Under the pieces are notes generated by a model. The model saw only the letters and a list, made by a program, of their open reading frames with translations. It ran no database searches and was not told where the DNA came from. DNA of 64,000 bases from Plectrocnemia conspersa. Its lineage: Eukaryota; Arthropoda; Insecta; Trichoptera; Polycentropodidae. Where the stretch lies: NCBI GenBank assembly GCA_009617715.1, contig VTFK01000217.1, forward strand, positions 310,001-374,000, read 5' to 3'. The position numbers and the translations under genes are program-made. Shown here piece by piece: positions 12,361-24,740 of this stretch (position 1 is the stretch's first letter; each line of letters opens with the position of its first letter).

Positions 12361-13290
12361 ATTCGACAACAATAACATCAAAATACTTCTTACAAATTAA
12401 ATACCCGTTTCACAATAAATGTAATATAAATAAACTAAAAGTTGTTTTTAAATTTGAATTATAGAACATTTTGCTGTATCTTTTAAAAACGCGTATAATC
12501 TAATTATTTTAATATTTTCTAACAAAACATAAAAAAATATATTTTGAATTAATATTTTTTTATACTTTCATAGCACAGTGGCCTTCGATAGTTTTATTTT
12601 TTAATATCTATTCAAATATCGTGAATTAATATTTTTTTGTTAGCATTCAAAATTCAATCGTAATTTTATCATTTGTTTTTTTCTCATAAATATATATAAT
12701 ATTTCATCGTTTGATTCGAAAATATGATTTATACAATTAAATATATTTAATACAGCGATTAAAATTTAAAAAGTTACACAGGTGATAGGTAATATTTGAG
12801 GGCATCAATAGATTATTTAACTAGAATTTTATAAAACTTAAATACAAAAACGTATCGAAATAATATTAAACCATATAGGCTTTAAATTGTATTGTTAATT
12901 TTTAATAACTATATACTTTGTATTCGAGTGAAAAAACTGCTGACCCACCAGCCTGTGATTCACACCACCCACTGGTTAAAATTACGGTACTTTTTTAAAG
13001 ATGCACATTGCATGCAAAGTACCTTCTACATTGGCATGTTTTAAATATTAACAAAAACATTTAATTTAAAGATAAAAAAAATAGCTACAGGACATCCTTT
13101 ATGATATACACATGAACATACATAATTATAATAGTAAAATAATAGCACAACATGGGCGATAATGATAGCGTTATCGTTTGATTTGTTGTTACAAAAATTG
13201 CAAAAGTATACTCACATTTATCTGATGGTGACTATCTTCATATTATCACGAAACCGAATCTTTTATCAGGTTATTTGCGTATTGTTTCAC
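12361..13290. other. AT-rich stretch
   Basis: Nothing recognised. Confidence 0.6.
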
Positions 13291-13650
13291 TACATAATCC
13301 CCGAGGGATAATTGATCGGTATCACTGTAACGATAAATCACACTGGTCACTATACTTATAACTTGTCAAATGCGAGACTGTCGGGTAGGTCGTCAACCTT
13401 GAGATCAAATCCCGGTTTGTTGTTTTTGTTTTATTTTGTCTCTCAATCACCAAAACCACCGAACGGCGAGTGTTGTAACGAGAAAACACCGATCCGAGGA
13501 CCTACCGACCGCGCGTGTCGGCAGTCCAACACCGACTAGCGCAAATAGGAAGATCCACGGAGCAAAGGCCGCGCGGAGGGTAATTCCGTCCACCGACCGA
13601 AAGCGACTCTTTTCGATTACGCTGATTATACGCTGCATATAATACAAGTT
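13291..13650. promoter_or_regulatory. CpG-rich island
   Basis: A dense CpG block (CCGACCGCGCGTGTCGG, GGCCGCGCGGAGGG) is crossed by overlapping frames of 66-75 codons in three frames on two strands. None of them looks like a known protein. This pattern fits a conserved non-coding or promoter island better than an exon. Confidence 0.3.
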
Positions 13651-14030
13651 TCAGAGCTGATTATCTGCTTATCAATGATTTGTGGTGCAATAAAGATAAT
13701 ATACAACAAAATTTCATAATTTCCGACAGGACGTTTCTAAAAAAATTAAAAATAATGTTGCAATTTAATTCTCAGATAGCCGCTGCAACAATAAAATCAC
13801 ACGTGCCACTAAAGATGTTTCTTTTGTTTTTTGTTATTATGCCAAACATAAATAAATGATAAAACTATGTCATCAGTAATAATATATTCCAAGATATTGA
13901 CGAAACCCTTGATAAGATACGACATATCTTATCAATGACATAGGCGAAATATATTTTTTTTAATAAGCAACTATTTCCTAAACCATAAAATTTGTTATTA
14001 AAATATTGTATATGTATATCATAATATTTC

Positions 14031-14069
14031 AACCCTTCAGAGGGTCCAAATTTAGCCCTCTGAAGGGTT
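14031..14069. repeat. Perfect 14-bp inverted repeat
   Basis: The arms AACCCTTCAGAGGG and CCCTCTGAAGGGTT pair perfectly across an 11-base loop. The arms are unusually GC-rich for the surroundings. It could be a miniature foldback or a factor-binding palindrome. It is not a bacterial terminator: the context is eukaryotic. Confidence 0.8.
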
Positions 14070-15326
14070 TTAAAAAATAATTATATTAAAAAATGAAATA
14101 AATAAACATCGAAAATACACCTGATTTATATAAAGGTATAAAATAAGAGGTATGATGTGATTATCATGCGCAGAACATTGTTCACAAGCGGTAACACTTG
14201 GATTTAAACATGTATAACATTAAAATAATGTTTTTAACAATTTTCACATTTGACAACGTTTGCAACGTTTATCCAATGTTACTTTATCTATATCCTAAAA
14301 AGTAAAATGTAAAAAGAAATATTTTATTTTACATTAAGAGAACAAACATGGCTTAATCACACAATTTTCGACTTGTGTATGCTAACATAACTTTATATAT
14401 CTTGCGATGAATGACTTATAACATAACCTCACGTGTTTTTGTTTAAATATTCTTTCTGATACTGTGCTGCACAAAATTTAAAGAGCAATGAATGAAAAAA
14501 CATTAATATAAATGACAACAATTCGATTATAAAACAAGCCAGTTTATTTTGCTTTTATTTAATAACAATGTCCTACATATTATTTTTGGCTAAAGATTAA
14601 TATTACTGCAATTGTGAACTTCTATGTCACTAATAAGTAAATGCTCGTTAAGTTTGAGTTTGTTTGTGCTATTTTTTATTTAAAATCTCTGGATTCAAGG
14701 CTCATATTTATTTTATAAGGTCGTTTATAAAATTTATTTTACCTTAATATGATTTACACACTACATTATAATATAATAATCAAGCTTTTGTTGAAATAAA
14801 TATTTATGAAATCAAAAATATGCTAACGATAAAGAATTTTTTAATAACAATCGCAGAAAATAGGACAGTATATACTATCAGAAATGTTATGCATCACCGA
14901 CGAATAACAACAGGTTTACACCTATGTTAAAAGCTAATCGCATCACCTATTTGTGTTGATAAAAAATAATTATGCATTTCAATAAATAGATAGGTATAAA
15001 AACGCGTTTATTCACTGCATTGTATATTAAAATGTCTTCAAATAATAAAAACATATCTTCATCTGTACTTATCATATATGAAATTGTTTATAAAAATATT
15101 ATATATATAGATATATAGGTATTGTAAAAATATTTTCAAGGTTATTCTCATTCGACATGGATTAAATTATAGCTTTAGTCGTTCCAATCGATTTTGAAAG
15201 CACGTCAGGCGTGAACATTGATTTTTGATTCGAGCTAGAGAACGGAATTACAGAGCACCTGAGTGGCGCGCGCTTTACAGATGCAACTACGTGCGTATCG
15301 AATGTGCATCGTGATACAATTCTTGG

Positions 15327-15346
15327 TGTATGTATGTATGTGTGTA
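15327..15346. repeat. TGTA/TG microsatellite
   Basis: Short run of (GTAT)n passing into (GT)n. Confidence 0.7.
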
Positions 15347-18300
15347 TTAATACTATATACATGTACACATAGGGTACATAGCACTGAATGTTCAGAACAT
15401 GAAATATACTATTGTATATAAAAAATAATAAAATGAAAGAATGCTAAGTCACCTCTCAGATAAAAAAAATCTATATATGAAAATATCAAAATGGATATAA
15501 TTTTCTTAAGTAAGCATGTGGTTTTATGTACCTTTACCAACCCCTTAGGGAGTATACAGTAAGTATGAAAAAAAAATTGGGAGAAGTGAGAAAATGAGAG
15601 TAAACGCAGAGGTCGAGCAGTAGTTACAGTTAATTCGTTCAGTAACCACGCTGGGCCGACATCCAAAAGAACCCTCCAAAGTATAACCCCAATTTAAAAT
15701 ACACAACCGCCATTCATGCTACACGTTTTACATATGTAGTATGTGTTTATTTTATTTCCATCATGAAGCACTTGTATGTGTTGATTTTTGTAGCTAGACA
15801 TTATTTGTTTGGAAAATTTTAAGCATAGTAAAATTTAAATAAAAAACTAAACTTTTGAAAAATTCAATTAAAAACTAAATTTGTAATTAAATTTAACCAA
15901 TAAAATGAACAAACTATGACCCTCTTAAACCAGCAAAATTAACAAGCAAAATTTAAATTATTATTTATTATTTTTACGCTGCTAACCTTCATTAATTAAT
16001 TTTAGGTTATTTATTCTATCGCAGAAATATTATTAAAAATTTGGCAGTGAACCTCATGTATAATAAAACAGATAAATCAAATAGTTTATTACCAAAGATG
16101 CATTTCAAATTCAAGACTATATAAACTAACATAAATGTGCCATCATTTGTGCCAATATTACAAATAATATGATGTCTAAAATAGTAAAGCATTTTATTTA
16201 GTTTTATTAATTTATTACTACAATATTTTTTTTATAGTTTTTTAAAAATCGGTAACTATACACTGATATATTTTTCCATGTTCGTAAATAATGTCAGTTA
16301 AAAGTGTTATAGCAACAGGATACACATATTTTTTAAATGATAGCGAAGACATTGTTATGATTACCCAGGTAGAAAGGTAGAAAGATGCAATAATTGAAAT
16401 AAAATTACTTATCGCATATAATAATTAAAAGCCTATTTAGTGACTTGGCAACAAGTACAATTATTAACCTAAGAAGTGCACGGGATAATATAGTTCTAAA
16501 TCTTTAATGTATGGAGTTTACAGTTGCCGAATCGTCTGTTGTTATGCAAGATCTTAAGAGTGAAATAATTTAAAATTTATTTCCTCTAGAAAAAATGCAA
16601 AGAAAAAATGCATAAGGTTTAGAAATAATAATTTTAAATCATACCATCAAAAATTATTTTAAATAAAAATAACAAGCTCCAAATTTTACACACTGTTCGA
16701 CAAATTAAGTCTACATTTTCTATAAGAAAATGTACATATGTAATATAATCATTAATTTTAAAGTAATATATTTAAAAATAAGATGTTCTATATTTGCAGC
16801 TTAATATATCAAGTAGTCATTTTTTATATATATGTCGTCTTAAATATTAATCATTTTAAAGAAGAAGAAAAAAATTTAAGAGTGCTCGACCAAATGGAGT
16901 TCTTATTTTATTTTTGTTTTCTTCGGGAATATAAGACGAGGGTGATCTTTGTGTGTGAAAAATCTTTACATGTAAAAAGGCCCCGAGCACTGACCGTGCA
17001 ATTCTCCAAGCCGGCTCTAAAAATAATCATTATACCCTTTACAATGACAAACTCATCTGTCAGGTTTTGAAAGAGGCGAAGAAACTCACAAGTTCATAGA
17101 TTGTCTTGTGAATAAAAATAAAACGCTAAATACACATCAATTTGCAATTATATTTTGAATCACGTATATGTACTTAAATTCCTAACTTGTTTAAGTTAAA
17201 AAAAACACGTAATACTAATTTAGGACAAATTAAACTTGTTCTAAAAACCTAATTTTTAAAAATATAATAAAAACTAATCACGGGTTAAATTTATAAATAA
17301 TAGGATGAAGTATCCACGTAAGAAAAGCAGATTATCAAAGAACTGTTGTTGAGACAAAATGTACCTAAAGAACTCTTCAGTACATTAGTCATATATGGTA
17401 AATAAAAAGCGACAGCATAGAAAGCCTTACAATGCGTGTGATCTTCGAATGAAACAAATAAAGATGTAAATCTCTCTTCTTAGATCTACGGCTAAGACTA
17501 TAAATTATAGAAGTCTAATACGGACTGGCCCACTAGTAATATATATTTTATAAAACTGGTGGAATCCAAAACAAAACTAAAGCTACATATTGGTAGTTAG
17601 TAAAAAGTTGTTATTGTCGTGGTTAGCAAAACTTATCCTTAACCCTAAGTTATCGTATATATGTTTTAAAACTTTATCAAAGGGACCTTTTCTTAAAGCA
17701 AGGCAAAGATTGCGCATTTAAATATTAACACAATGAACTTAAGAATCATGGTGATTTAAACAAAGTGTAAAATAACAAGGCCTTGGGTCGCAGTTTTTTT
17801 CTCGTAATTCGGATGCTTTTTATGTTATTATTCAAAATATAATATCTAAAATTAAACAATGCATGAACATGAGTATGCATCTTTAGCACCAAAAACCATT
17901 GTGTTTCGAGAAAAACAATTCGCACTGCGAAGCTTAATAATGACTATTGCCCTGCTGATATTTTGGTTCTTAATTTAGACTTGAAATCTTAATTTAACTG
18001 TATTGTTGTATTAAATGCAGATTCACAATGTTTTGGTGCAAATCATTCCAGAGAAATCCTATTGTATTATAGTCACTATTCTATGAAATCACATGACATA
18101 GTATCTTTATAAGCATTGCGATAATCAAGGTTAACAATTTATTTACATGTGCATGACATAACAGTTTTATGCCAATGTAATCTACACAGAAAATATAATA
18201 CATATAAAAATATATAAATTTTATTATAATTGTTTGCTTAATGCTCAAAAATGCAAGCGTTAGAAATTAGGTGGCACACATCGTGTATATTTCTTATCTG

Positions 18301-19280
18301 CAGTTTAAAGAAATGATTTTCTAAGTAAGCACGTCTACGCGACTTGAAAGAATCATATTCCAGCATACTTTATGAGGATTTTGTGAAAAATGAAATTGGA
18401 TAATATTTATATTTCCCCATGTGCAGGATCTGTGAAACTTTTTTTATATCTCTATTGCATATTTTGGCAAGCAGACCAGAGAATGATGCTCGAGGGTACA
18501 GTGCAATAAGTAATTACATAAAGTGTCCTCGAGAATCTTAATTGATGCGCGTATCACAAGATAAATCTCAATAACTTTAGTCTTTAATTAATATGTTTAC
18601 TATGTGCTGATAGAATCTGTACTGATTTTAAAATAGAACTCATAAATCGCTTACTAGTTCTGTGCCATAAAGCACTTATTAATAATTTTATTATCTAAAT
18701 ATATCGTTGACGCATTATTTCATCTTTTTCTGTAGGACTTATACAGTTTAAAATGACGCCTTAATTTAGATTAAGGTCTTCCAAGCCTTCCAAAATTCTT
18801 GGAAATATATACTATTATATTAATTTGGTAGGAAACCAAGAAGCAACTTATTTTCATAGTAAAATTTGATGACGTAAATTACGACGATTTACTTAAATTT
18901 TAGTAACTATGTTTCTTGTTTAATTAAAGATGTAAATTATTGATGGTTTTATAATTTAAATTAAGTAGTACTCATATATTTGATATCATTCTTTTTCCTT
19001 CTCAACTATTCTTAACACAATAATACTTTTATAAAATATTATTGCTATGTGCAATTAGTATATCAACTACAAAATTAATATAAATTAGTAACTCATGCGT
19101 ACTCCCTGTATTATTTCATATTTTAATACACATATAAAAAGAAGAATGATTTCATCAAAGACCTTTATAATTGTGATTCTGCGTTTCTTAATAAAATTTT
19201 ACTAAGAAATTCAATGACTTTCAATGAACAATTAATTATTCGATCGCCTCAAAAACAAACACCTTTCATTTTCAACACCA

Positions 19281-19660
19281 CCAATTTTCTCTCATCGCAC
19301 CATGACGTCATCTCCTTCGCTCTTGCGTCACCTTCGCGCCCTTCGTTAATTAAGACGAGCAAATTTTAAATCTCATCTGACGACCATTAGGTCGAACCGT
19401 CAACACGGACGCCCCCCCTCTTATAAAATTAATTTCGCGGCAAAATCCGGACAAAGTGATTGATGTCAGTTAATTAGCGGCCCCCCCGGCGACGCTTCTC
19501 AAACTTTTCGATCCGGCTGTCGTAAATATCGCTCAGTTTCGTACAATAAGGACATCGCGAACAGATGTCGCACTGTAAACAATTTTGGCTAGCCGCAGCA
19601 CGCTACTGCTTCTACTGGCTATGATTTTGTATGGTAGAGCTTCGTAAAACCAAATATTTA
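19281..19660. promoter_or_regulatory. GC-rich island with poly-C runs, candidate enhancer
   Basis: The abrupt GC rise includes two C7-type runs (ACGCCCCCCCTC, GGCCCCCCCGGCGACG), a CRE-like TGACGTCA at about 19304 (ATGACGTCATC), and several TTAATTA homeodomain cores. No coding frame is convincing. Clustered binding-site-like words amid AT-rich DNA suggest a cis-regulatory element. Confidence 0.35.
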
Positions 19661-21460
19661 CACCATGCAAATATGTGCGAAATTGGATAAAATGTTCGAA
19701 GCGTACTTTCGCGAGGGTATATCAACTGTTAGATTTTTATATAATATATTCGTTCGCGGTTTTGATTTTTGAGAGTGTGGGTATAAGATTTAATATTGAT
19801 ATTAAATTTATGGCTAATTTAATTTTATTAATATATAATATATAAAAAACCTTAATAATATATATTATTTTAATTTCATTATTTATTTATTAATTATAAT
19901 ATCAATATCAATATTACTTAGCTTGATATTCTTTATACAAAAAGTTTTCACAATATATTTTTAAGTTTACAAACAAAATGATGGAGCTATTTGTAGATAC
20001 TTTTTAGTGTTTGAAACGCTTTTTCATGATTATAAAAATAGAAAAAAAAACAGTTGACTAATTTACAACAAAAAACTGTAACTGATGTATAAATATGTTA
20101 ACAAGTTAGTCTTAGTTATCTAGCAATATCCAATAACGACGGATGTGAGCCTGATATAAAATTTCGAATTTAGATAATACAAGTTATTTTAAATAAAAAG
20201 TATCATAATATTAATCATGATAATTTTTCTAGAAGTCGTAATATGAGTTGCAAAAAAATAATGTAATCAAATTAAAAACATATACATACTATTGATTTAG
20301 CTATAATTTTAAAAATACGTAAAATACGTAACTATAAAAAATTGTACATTTACGTAATTAAGGAAATGGTTTATACTTGACACCTAAATTTAATTGTATA
20401 TCAATTAAACCTGTGAATAATATTGTGTTAAAAAAATAAATTGTTAAGTTTTTTTTTAATTTTAAAAATATAACCTTTCGTTAATAAGAAATAATATGCA
20501 ATTAAATACCTTGCTCTTAATCTAATTTAAGTAAATCTTAAAGGAGATTAAGTGTTACACTGTTTTTATATTATATATGTATGTAAGAGAATATTTATTT
20601 TGCTGCTACTGTACTAACCAATGTTTCGTTAAAATTTAACCAAGCTAGAAGTAAAATTAAGACAGTAAAATAAGTACATACACTACAATTTTTTTTTTAA
20701 TTATAAACATCAAAGTAGCACTTTAGATTTTTTAATGTACTTTTATATTACTTGTGGACGTAAAAGTAATTTTTTACAAGAGAAATATTTAATTAGATGT
20801 TTTATGAATAGTTTTAGAACATGATTATAATAATTATTATTACTAATAAATTTTGCAATTTATTAATTTCAGAATGTTGAATTACACAATTATTTTATAT
20901 TTTTGGTTTACCAAAATAATCAAAATTATACGTTAAATTAAATAAATTTTAATTACAGAAAATATAAAAATTGCATGCAATACCTATTACATATAATACT
21001 TTATTAAGCAATAAATTACTCAGGTATAAAAATAAAAAATCTGTATACAAACTTTTTATTTTTTCTTATGATGAAGGATCTATTTTTAAAATATGGTTTT
21101 TGTTTCAATATATGTTTTTTGTTATAGTCGATTTAATAATTATTTACGTCACATATGATACTAAGCTATATGCATAATTTTTTGCTACAATTTAATAGCC
21201 AGATTTTTTTTAGAACGTGTTCTTGCTATCGACAATTTTTATAGCAACTAACATTAACCGAAAAATAATTAAATTTGGTATAAAATAACTATACTTGTGC
21301 ATATAATTAAAAAAATGTTTTTTTTATCATTAAAATAGCTATTTCATTAGAGCACAATTTTTGGCGTAATATTATAAGGAAAAATCAATTCAAAAAATAA
21401 ATGGCGTACTTAGAAATAACCTGAAAAATAACATAAGCTTTAATTATAGCATAAAAAACT
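19661..21460. other. AT-rich stretch
   Basis: Very low complexity. A TCGTAAAACCAAA word at about 19645 recurs near 40337, but the flanks do not align well. No element supported. Confidence 0.5.
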
Positions 21461-21660
21461 TTAGCGACGGAGGTGACGGGTGGCAATTACACATATTGCG
21501 CCGCTGCAGTGGTGTTTTTATTGACGATTTAAGAGTTACATGTTTATTATTAAAAATAACGAGGCGCCTGGCCCGCAACCGTGCAAGCGCGCCGCAGGTT
21601 GCCAGTCGAGAGAATCTGTCACGCCAGTGTTACCAGAGTGCCGCCAAGTTTTGGCCATAC
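21461..21660. promoter_or_regulatory. CpG-rich island
   Basis: A short block with GGCGCCTGGCCC and GCGCGCCGCAGG inside very AT-rich DNA. A 66-codon frame crosses it but has no family resemblance. Probably regulatory or a repeat fragment. Confidence 0.25.
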
Positions 21661-22460
21661 AAAACTTTTAATACTTTACTATTTAGAATTTTTTAATATT
21701 TTACTCCTGTTTTTAACTTTCTATCGTGTCTGGGAGATTCAAATTAGTGAATAGTATACTATTCATTTTTATAGATTATCTAAAAATTATGTTTTTATAA
21801 ATTGCACATATGATATAGTTTTACTAACAGTTTTAGTGAAATCATATCCGAATACATTTTTAACGGTAGATATATATTTCTACCATCGAAATTAAAATTC
21901 AACTAATTTTATCCATTTTTAATGTTGTATGCCCTGTATCTTATCTAAAATATTTATTAATATGCCTGCTTTTTTTGCGTGGCTTAAATTTGTTTCAGTG
22001 AAGTTATATTTTCAATTTTATAAATATAATTTTCTGAAATATTATCCGAATACATTTTTTTAATAGTTTTATATTTCTTCTAGCGAAAATATAAATTAAA
22101 TAATGGGCGCTTAATTTAAAAAAAAACTCAGCTTGACAACTACTGTTGCATCTGACACAATTTATTGAATTTATAAATTGCTTTTATTAATTCAATGATT
22201 AGTTGAGATATTGCTCTTTTTTAATTCACTTCTTTTACAACATAAAATATTAAAAACGCAATATTTATAAAATTATGTGTCTGATTAGCTTGTTACTGAT
22301 TTACATAATATAAAATTATATTATAAATAATTTTAAAATATATGAATAACTAGAAAATCAGAGTAAAATGTTCGGTATCACTGCTGTTTTATTCACAGTT
22401 TTTACTTTATATATTGTGTTTAGCATAGTATATATTATGTACTAGTTCAAAAGCTCATTC
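21661..22460. other. AT-rich stretch
   Basis: Nothing recognised. Confidence 0.6.
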
Positions 22461-22870
22461 TTTAACATAATATTATCTTTTAAAATCTTGCAAGCACCTA
22501 GTTTGCATCAATTGCGTTAACGTGGAACGCTTACTATGTAGCATACGCTCAAATATAACGTTGTGTATTACATAGTTAAAGCTGGAGCAATGAGCCATAA
22601 GGGCGTTAAAATTGAATTCGGTATAAACTTTGACATTCGCCGTTGTCGGCATAAAGCCAAGCCGTTTGCGGCGATGCGATTTAGGGCAATTCAAAGCACC
22701 CTCATGTGCTGATAATGGAACTAAAAGCTGATGCCAGAGAAACAATAGACTCAAAATAAAAGGGTCACGAGTATAAGTGCCACTTAATAGGACTCTCTGA
22801 TCCAATTAACCGAAGGTTCTCTCTCACTCTCACCTAGTAGCAAGCGACGGTTACTTTAGTTAAAATAGTT
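22461..22870. promoter_or_regulatory. Mixed-base island, candidate conserved non-coding element
   Basis: The balanced-base block contains GAGCCATAAGGGCG (Abd-B/caudal-like TTTATGG-type words), CCGTTTGCGGCGATGCG and repeated CTCTCTCACTCTCACC. A 110-codon minus-strand frame (22473-22805) spans it but resembles no family and lacks splice context. Confidence 0.3.
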
Positions 22871-24280
22871 GGAAGTGGTCTCACGATAAGGTTTTGCTAC
22901 GGTCGATTATCCGTAAAATTTATGCCAATATTCCAAGAGTTTAACGATTTGGAAATATATTTGTGCAAGCAATTAAAAAGGAGCAAGTTTGGTTAATCAG
23001 TATTTTTTATAGCCAATACATAATAATAGCATTTGATTTTGCAAACAATGCTACGTGACTAAAATAAATTTTATTTCAAATTTCAAATGGCGTTAGTAAT
23101 AAATAATTAAACTTATAATAGGAAACTGTTTTTATGAATAAACAATATTAAAAAATATAATTATGTGTGATATTTGCAAAATAAAATTGCATTAACCTAA
23201 TTATAATTTATATACGTAACTGCATTCCCACGTTAGTTACGATTTTCAAACAATCAAACTATTAGCATTACCATTTGTAATTGCATATTGATATTTTTTT
23301 CAACAATAATTGATTTAATTTAATTTGTATATTTCAGTGCTATTTTATAATCAATTAGGATTTTAATCAAAAATATATATATATTATTTATAATTAAAAA
23401 CGACCATTGTTTAAATTTAAGTTAAATAAAAAAATATATTTGATTACCATATCACTCACTCTTACTAATAATTATAGTATAATACACATGACGTTTAGTA
23501 GGAGCATGGTGTTACGTAAAAATACAAGCGAATTCATAATGATATTTTATATTAAGAAGAAGAAAACCGAGAGTGTGGGAGAACAATTCGTATTATCCAT
23601 TAGGAATTGCCTCGGAACGTGTGAACTGAGCGAGTTTGAAAGGGAAATCGAAAAATGGCCGCCGCTGAGCAAGAAAATTCGCATTTTCCCAAACGACAAT
23701 GGATCGTATCTCAGAAATAACCGACGAACCCTTTGAATTGAGATCCGATCGTGAAATTTCAATCGGGGAGGAACTAAAGAATCGAACAAGGGCTGTGTCA
23801 AAGATCATTACAAACAAATTTAATTACAGCTTACTTTTATATGCGAGAAAGGAAATTAATAAATATTTTTAAAGTATCAAGAGAACCGCAATAAAGTAGA
23901 ACAGTTTCAATTACTGGTAAATCTTTTCAAAAGACTAGATATCAGAGGTTTTTCAGTTCCTACAATCAGAACATTGAAATATGACATAATTATTTTTTAT
24001 CATATTTCAATATAGTCAACGTAGATATTCTATTAAAAATAAAATCGTGGTTTTTACTCACTACATTTTTAAATTAGGAATGAGTGAGCAATAAAATCAC
24101 AAATACCATCAAAAATCTTGAATTAAATTATCCCATAAATACATATAGAGATGACTTATTTAGATCCATATACTATTAATGTAAAACAACATTATAAATA
24201 TACAAATCTATATTCAAGAAAAATTTTGAAAGTAAATATATTACGTATATAACATTATTAGAAAAGAAGCAAAATTATAT
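22871..24280. other. AT-rich stretch with a small island
   Basis: Bases 23560-23790 are balanced in composition, with open frames on both strands. On the plus strand one frame reads …CELSEFEREIEKWPPLSKK…. No splice acceptor and donor pair convinces, so I do not call an exon. Confidence 0.35.
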
Positions 24281-24285
24281 TAAGG

Positions 24286-24370
24286 TGGCAACACTGCCAT
24301 TTTTAATGTCATCCGAGTGACGAAGCAGTTTTATAGCTTCAGTCACTCATCAGCAGTAAAATGCTGCTGA
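24286..24370. repeat. Cluster of three small hairpins
   Basis: Three adjacent inverted repeats are present: TGGCA/TGCCA (24286-24299); GAGTGACGAAGC with GCTTCAGTCACTC, one bulge (24315-24348); and TCAGCAG/CTGCTGA (24350-24370). Together they cover 85 bases of otherwise AT-rich DNA. This may be a structured RNA segment or a decayed foldback element. Confidence 0.6.
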
Positions 24371-24589
24371 AGTTTAAATTCAACATGTTTATGTTTATAA
24401 CAATCATAGTTATAACAAATTTCAATTTTATTTTACTCATATACTCATTCAAAAATATTATTTTGATAAATATTTAATAAACAAAGATTTTTATGAGCAA
24501 TAATAATTGCGTCATATTATTGACGGAATTATTATATTATTGTAAGGGTTTGTTTTCTTGATATAAATGTTTATTCAAAGGCTTTCAAA

Positions 24590-24740
24590 ACGAGAGTTTC
24601 TCTCTACACGGATCCGGAATAATACGGAGTTTAAAACTAGCCGGCTGGCGATAAAGCTTTCGTTGACCGACCTCGGTCAGCCGATCCTGCCTTACCCAAG
24701 GACAACTACACAGCTGACAAACGCCGTCCATTTACTTTAG
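24590..24740. promoter_or_regulatory. CpG-rich island with TGACCGA palindrome
   Basis: The block includes a perfect inverted repeat TGACCGA-CC-TCGGTCA (24664-24679), resembling a nuclear-receptor half-site arrangement, and ACTAGCCGGCTGGCG. A regulatory role is inferred from composition and the palindrome only. Confidence 0.3.

Larger units (their letters stand above)
13651..19280. other. Long AT-rich stretch
   Basis: It contains a perfect hairpin (14031-14069) and a TGTA/TG microsatellite (15327-15346). Small mixed-base patches lie at about 15170-15300, 15590-15680 and 16970-17070. No exon or transposon could be supported. Confidence 0.5.

Noticed and set aside
14031..14069. Rho-independent terminator
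   Set aside because: The hairpin lies in eukaryotic non-coding DNA with no upstream gene.
19640..19680. Repeat shared with 40335-40375 (TCGTAAAACCAAA)
   Set aside because: The match is only about 13-16 bases and flanks diverge; could be chance.
22473..22805. 110-codon minus frame in the 22.5 kb island
   Set aside because: No domain, no splice signals, and balanced base composition alone explains its length.
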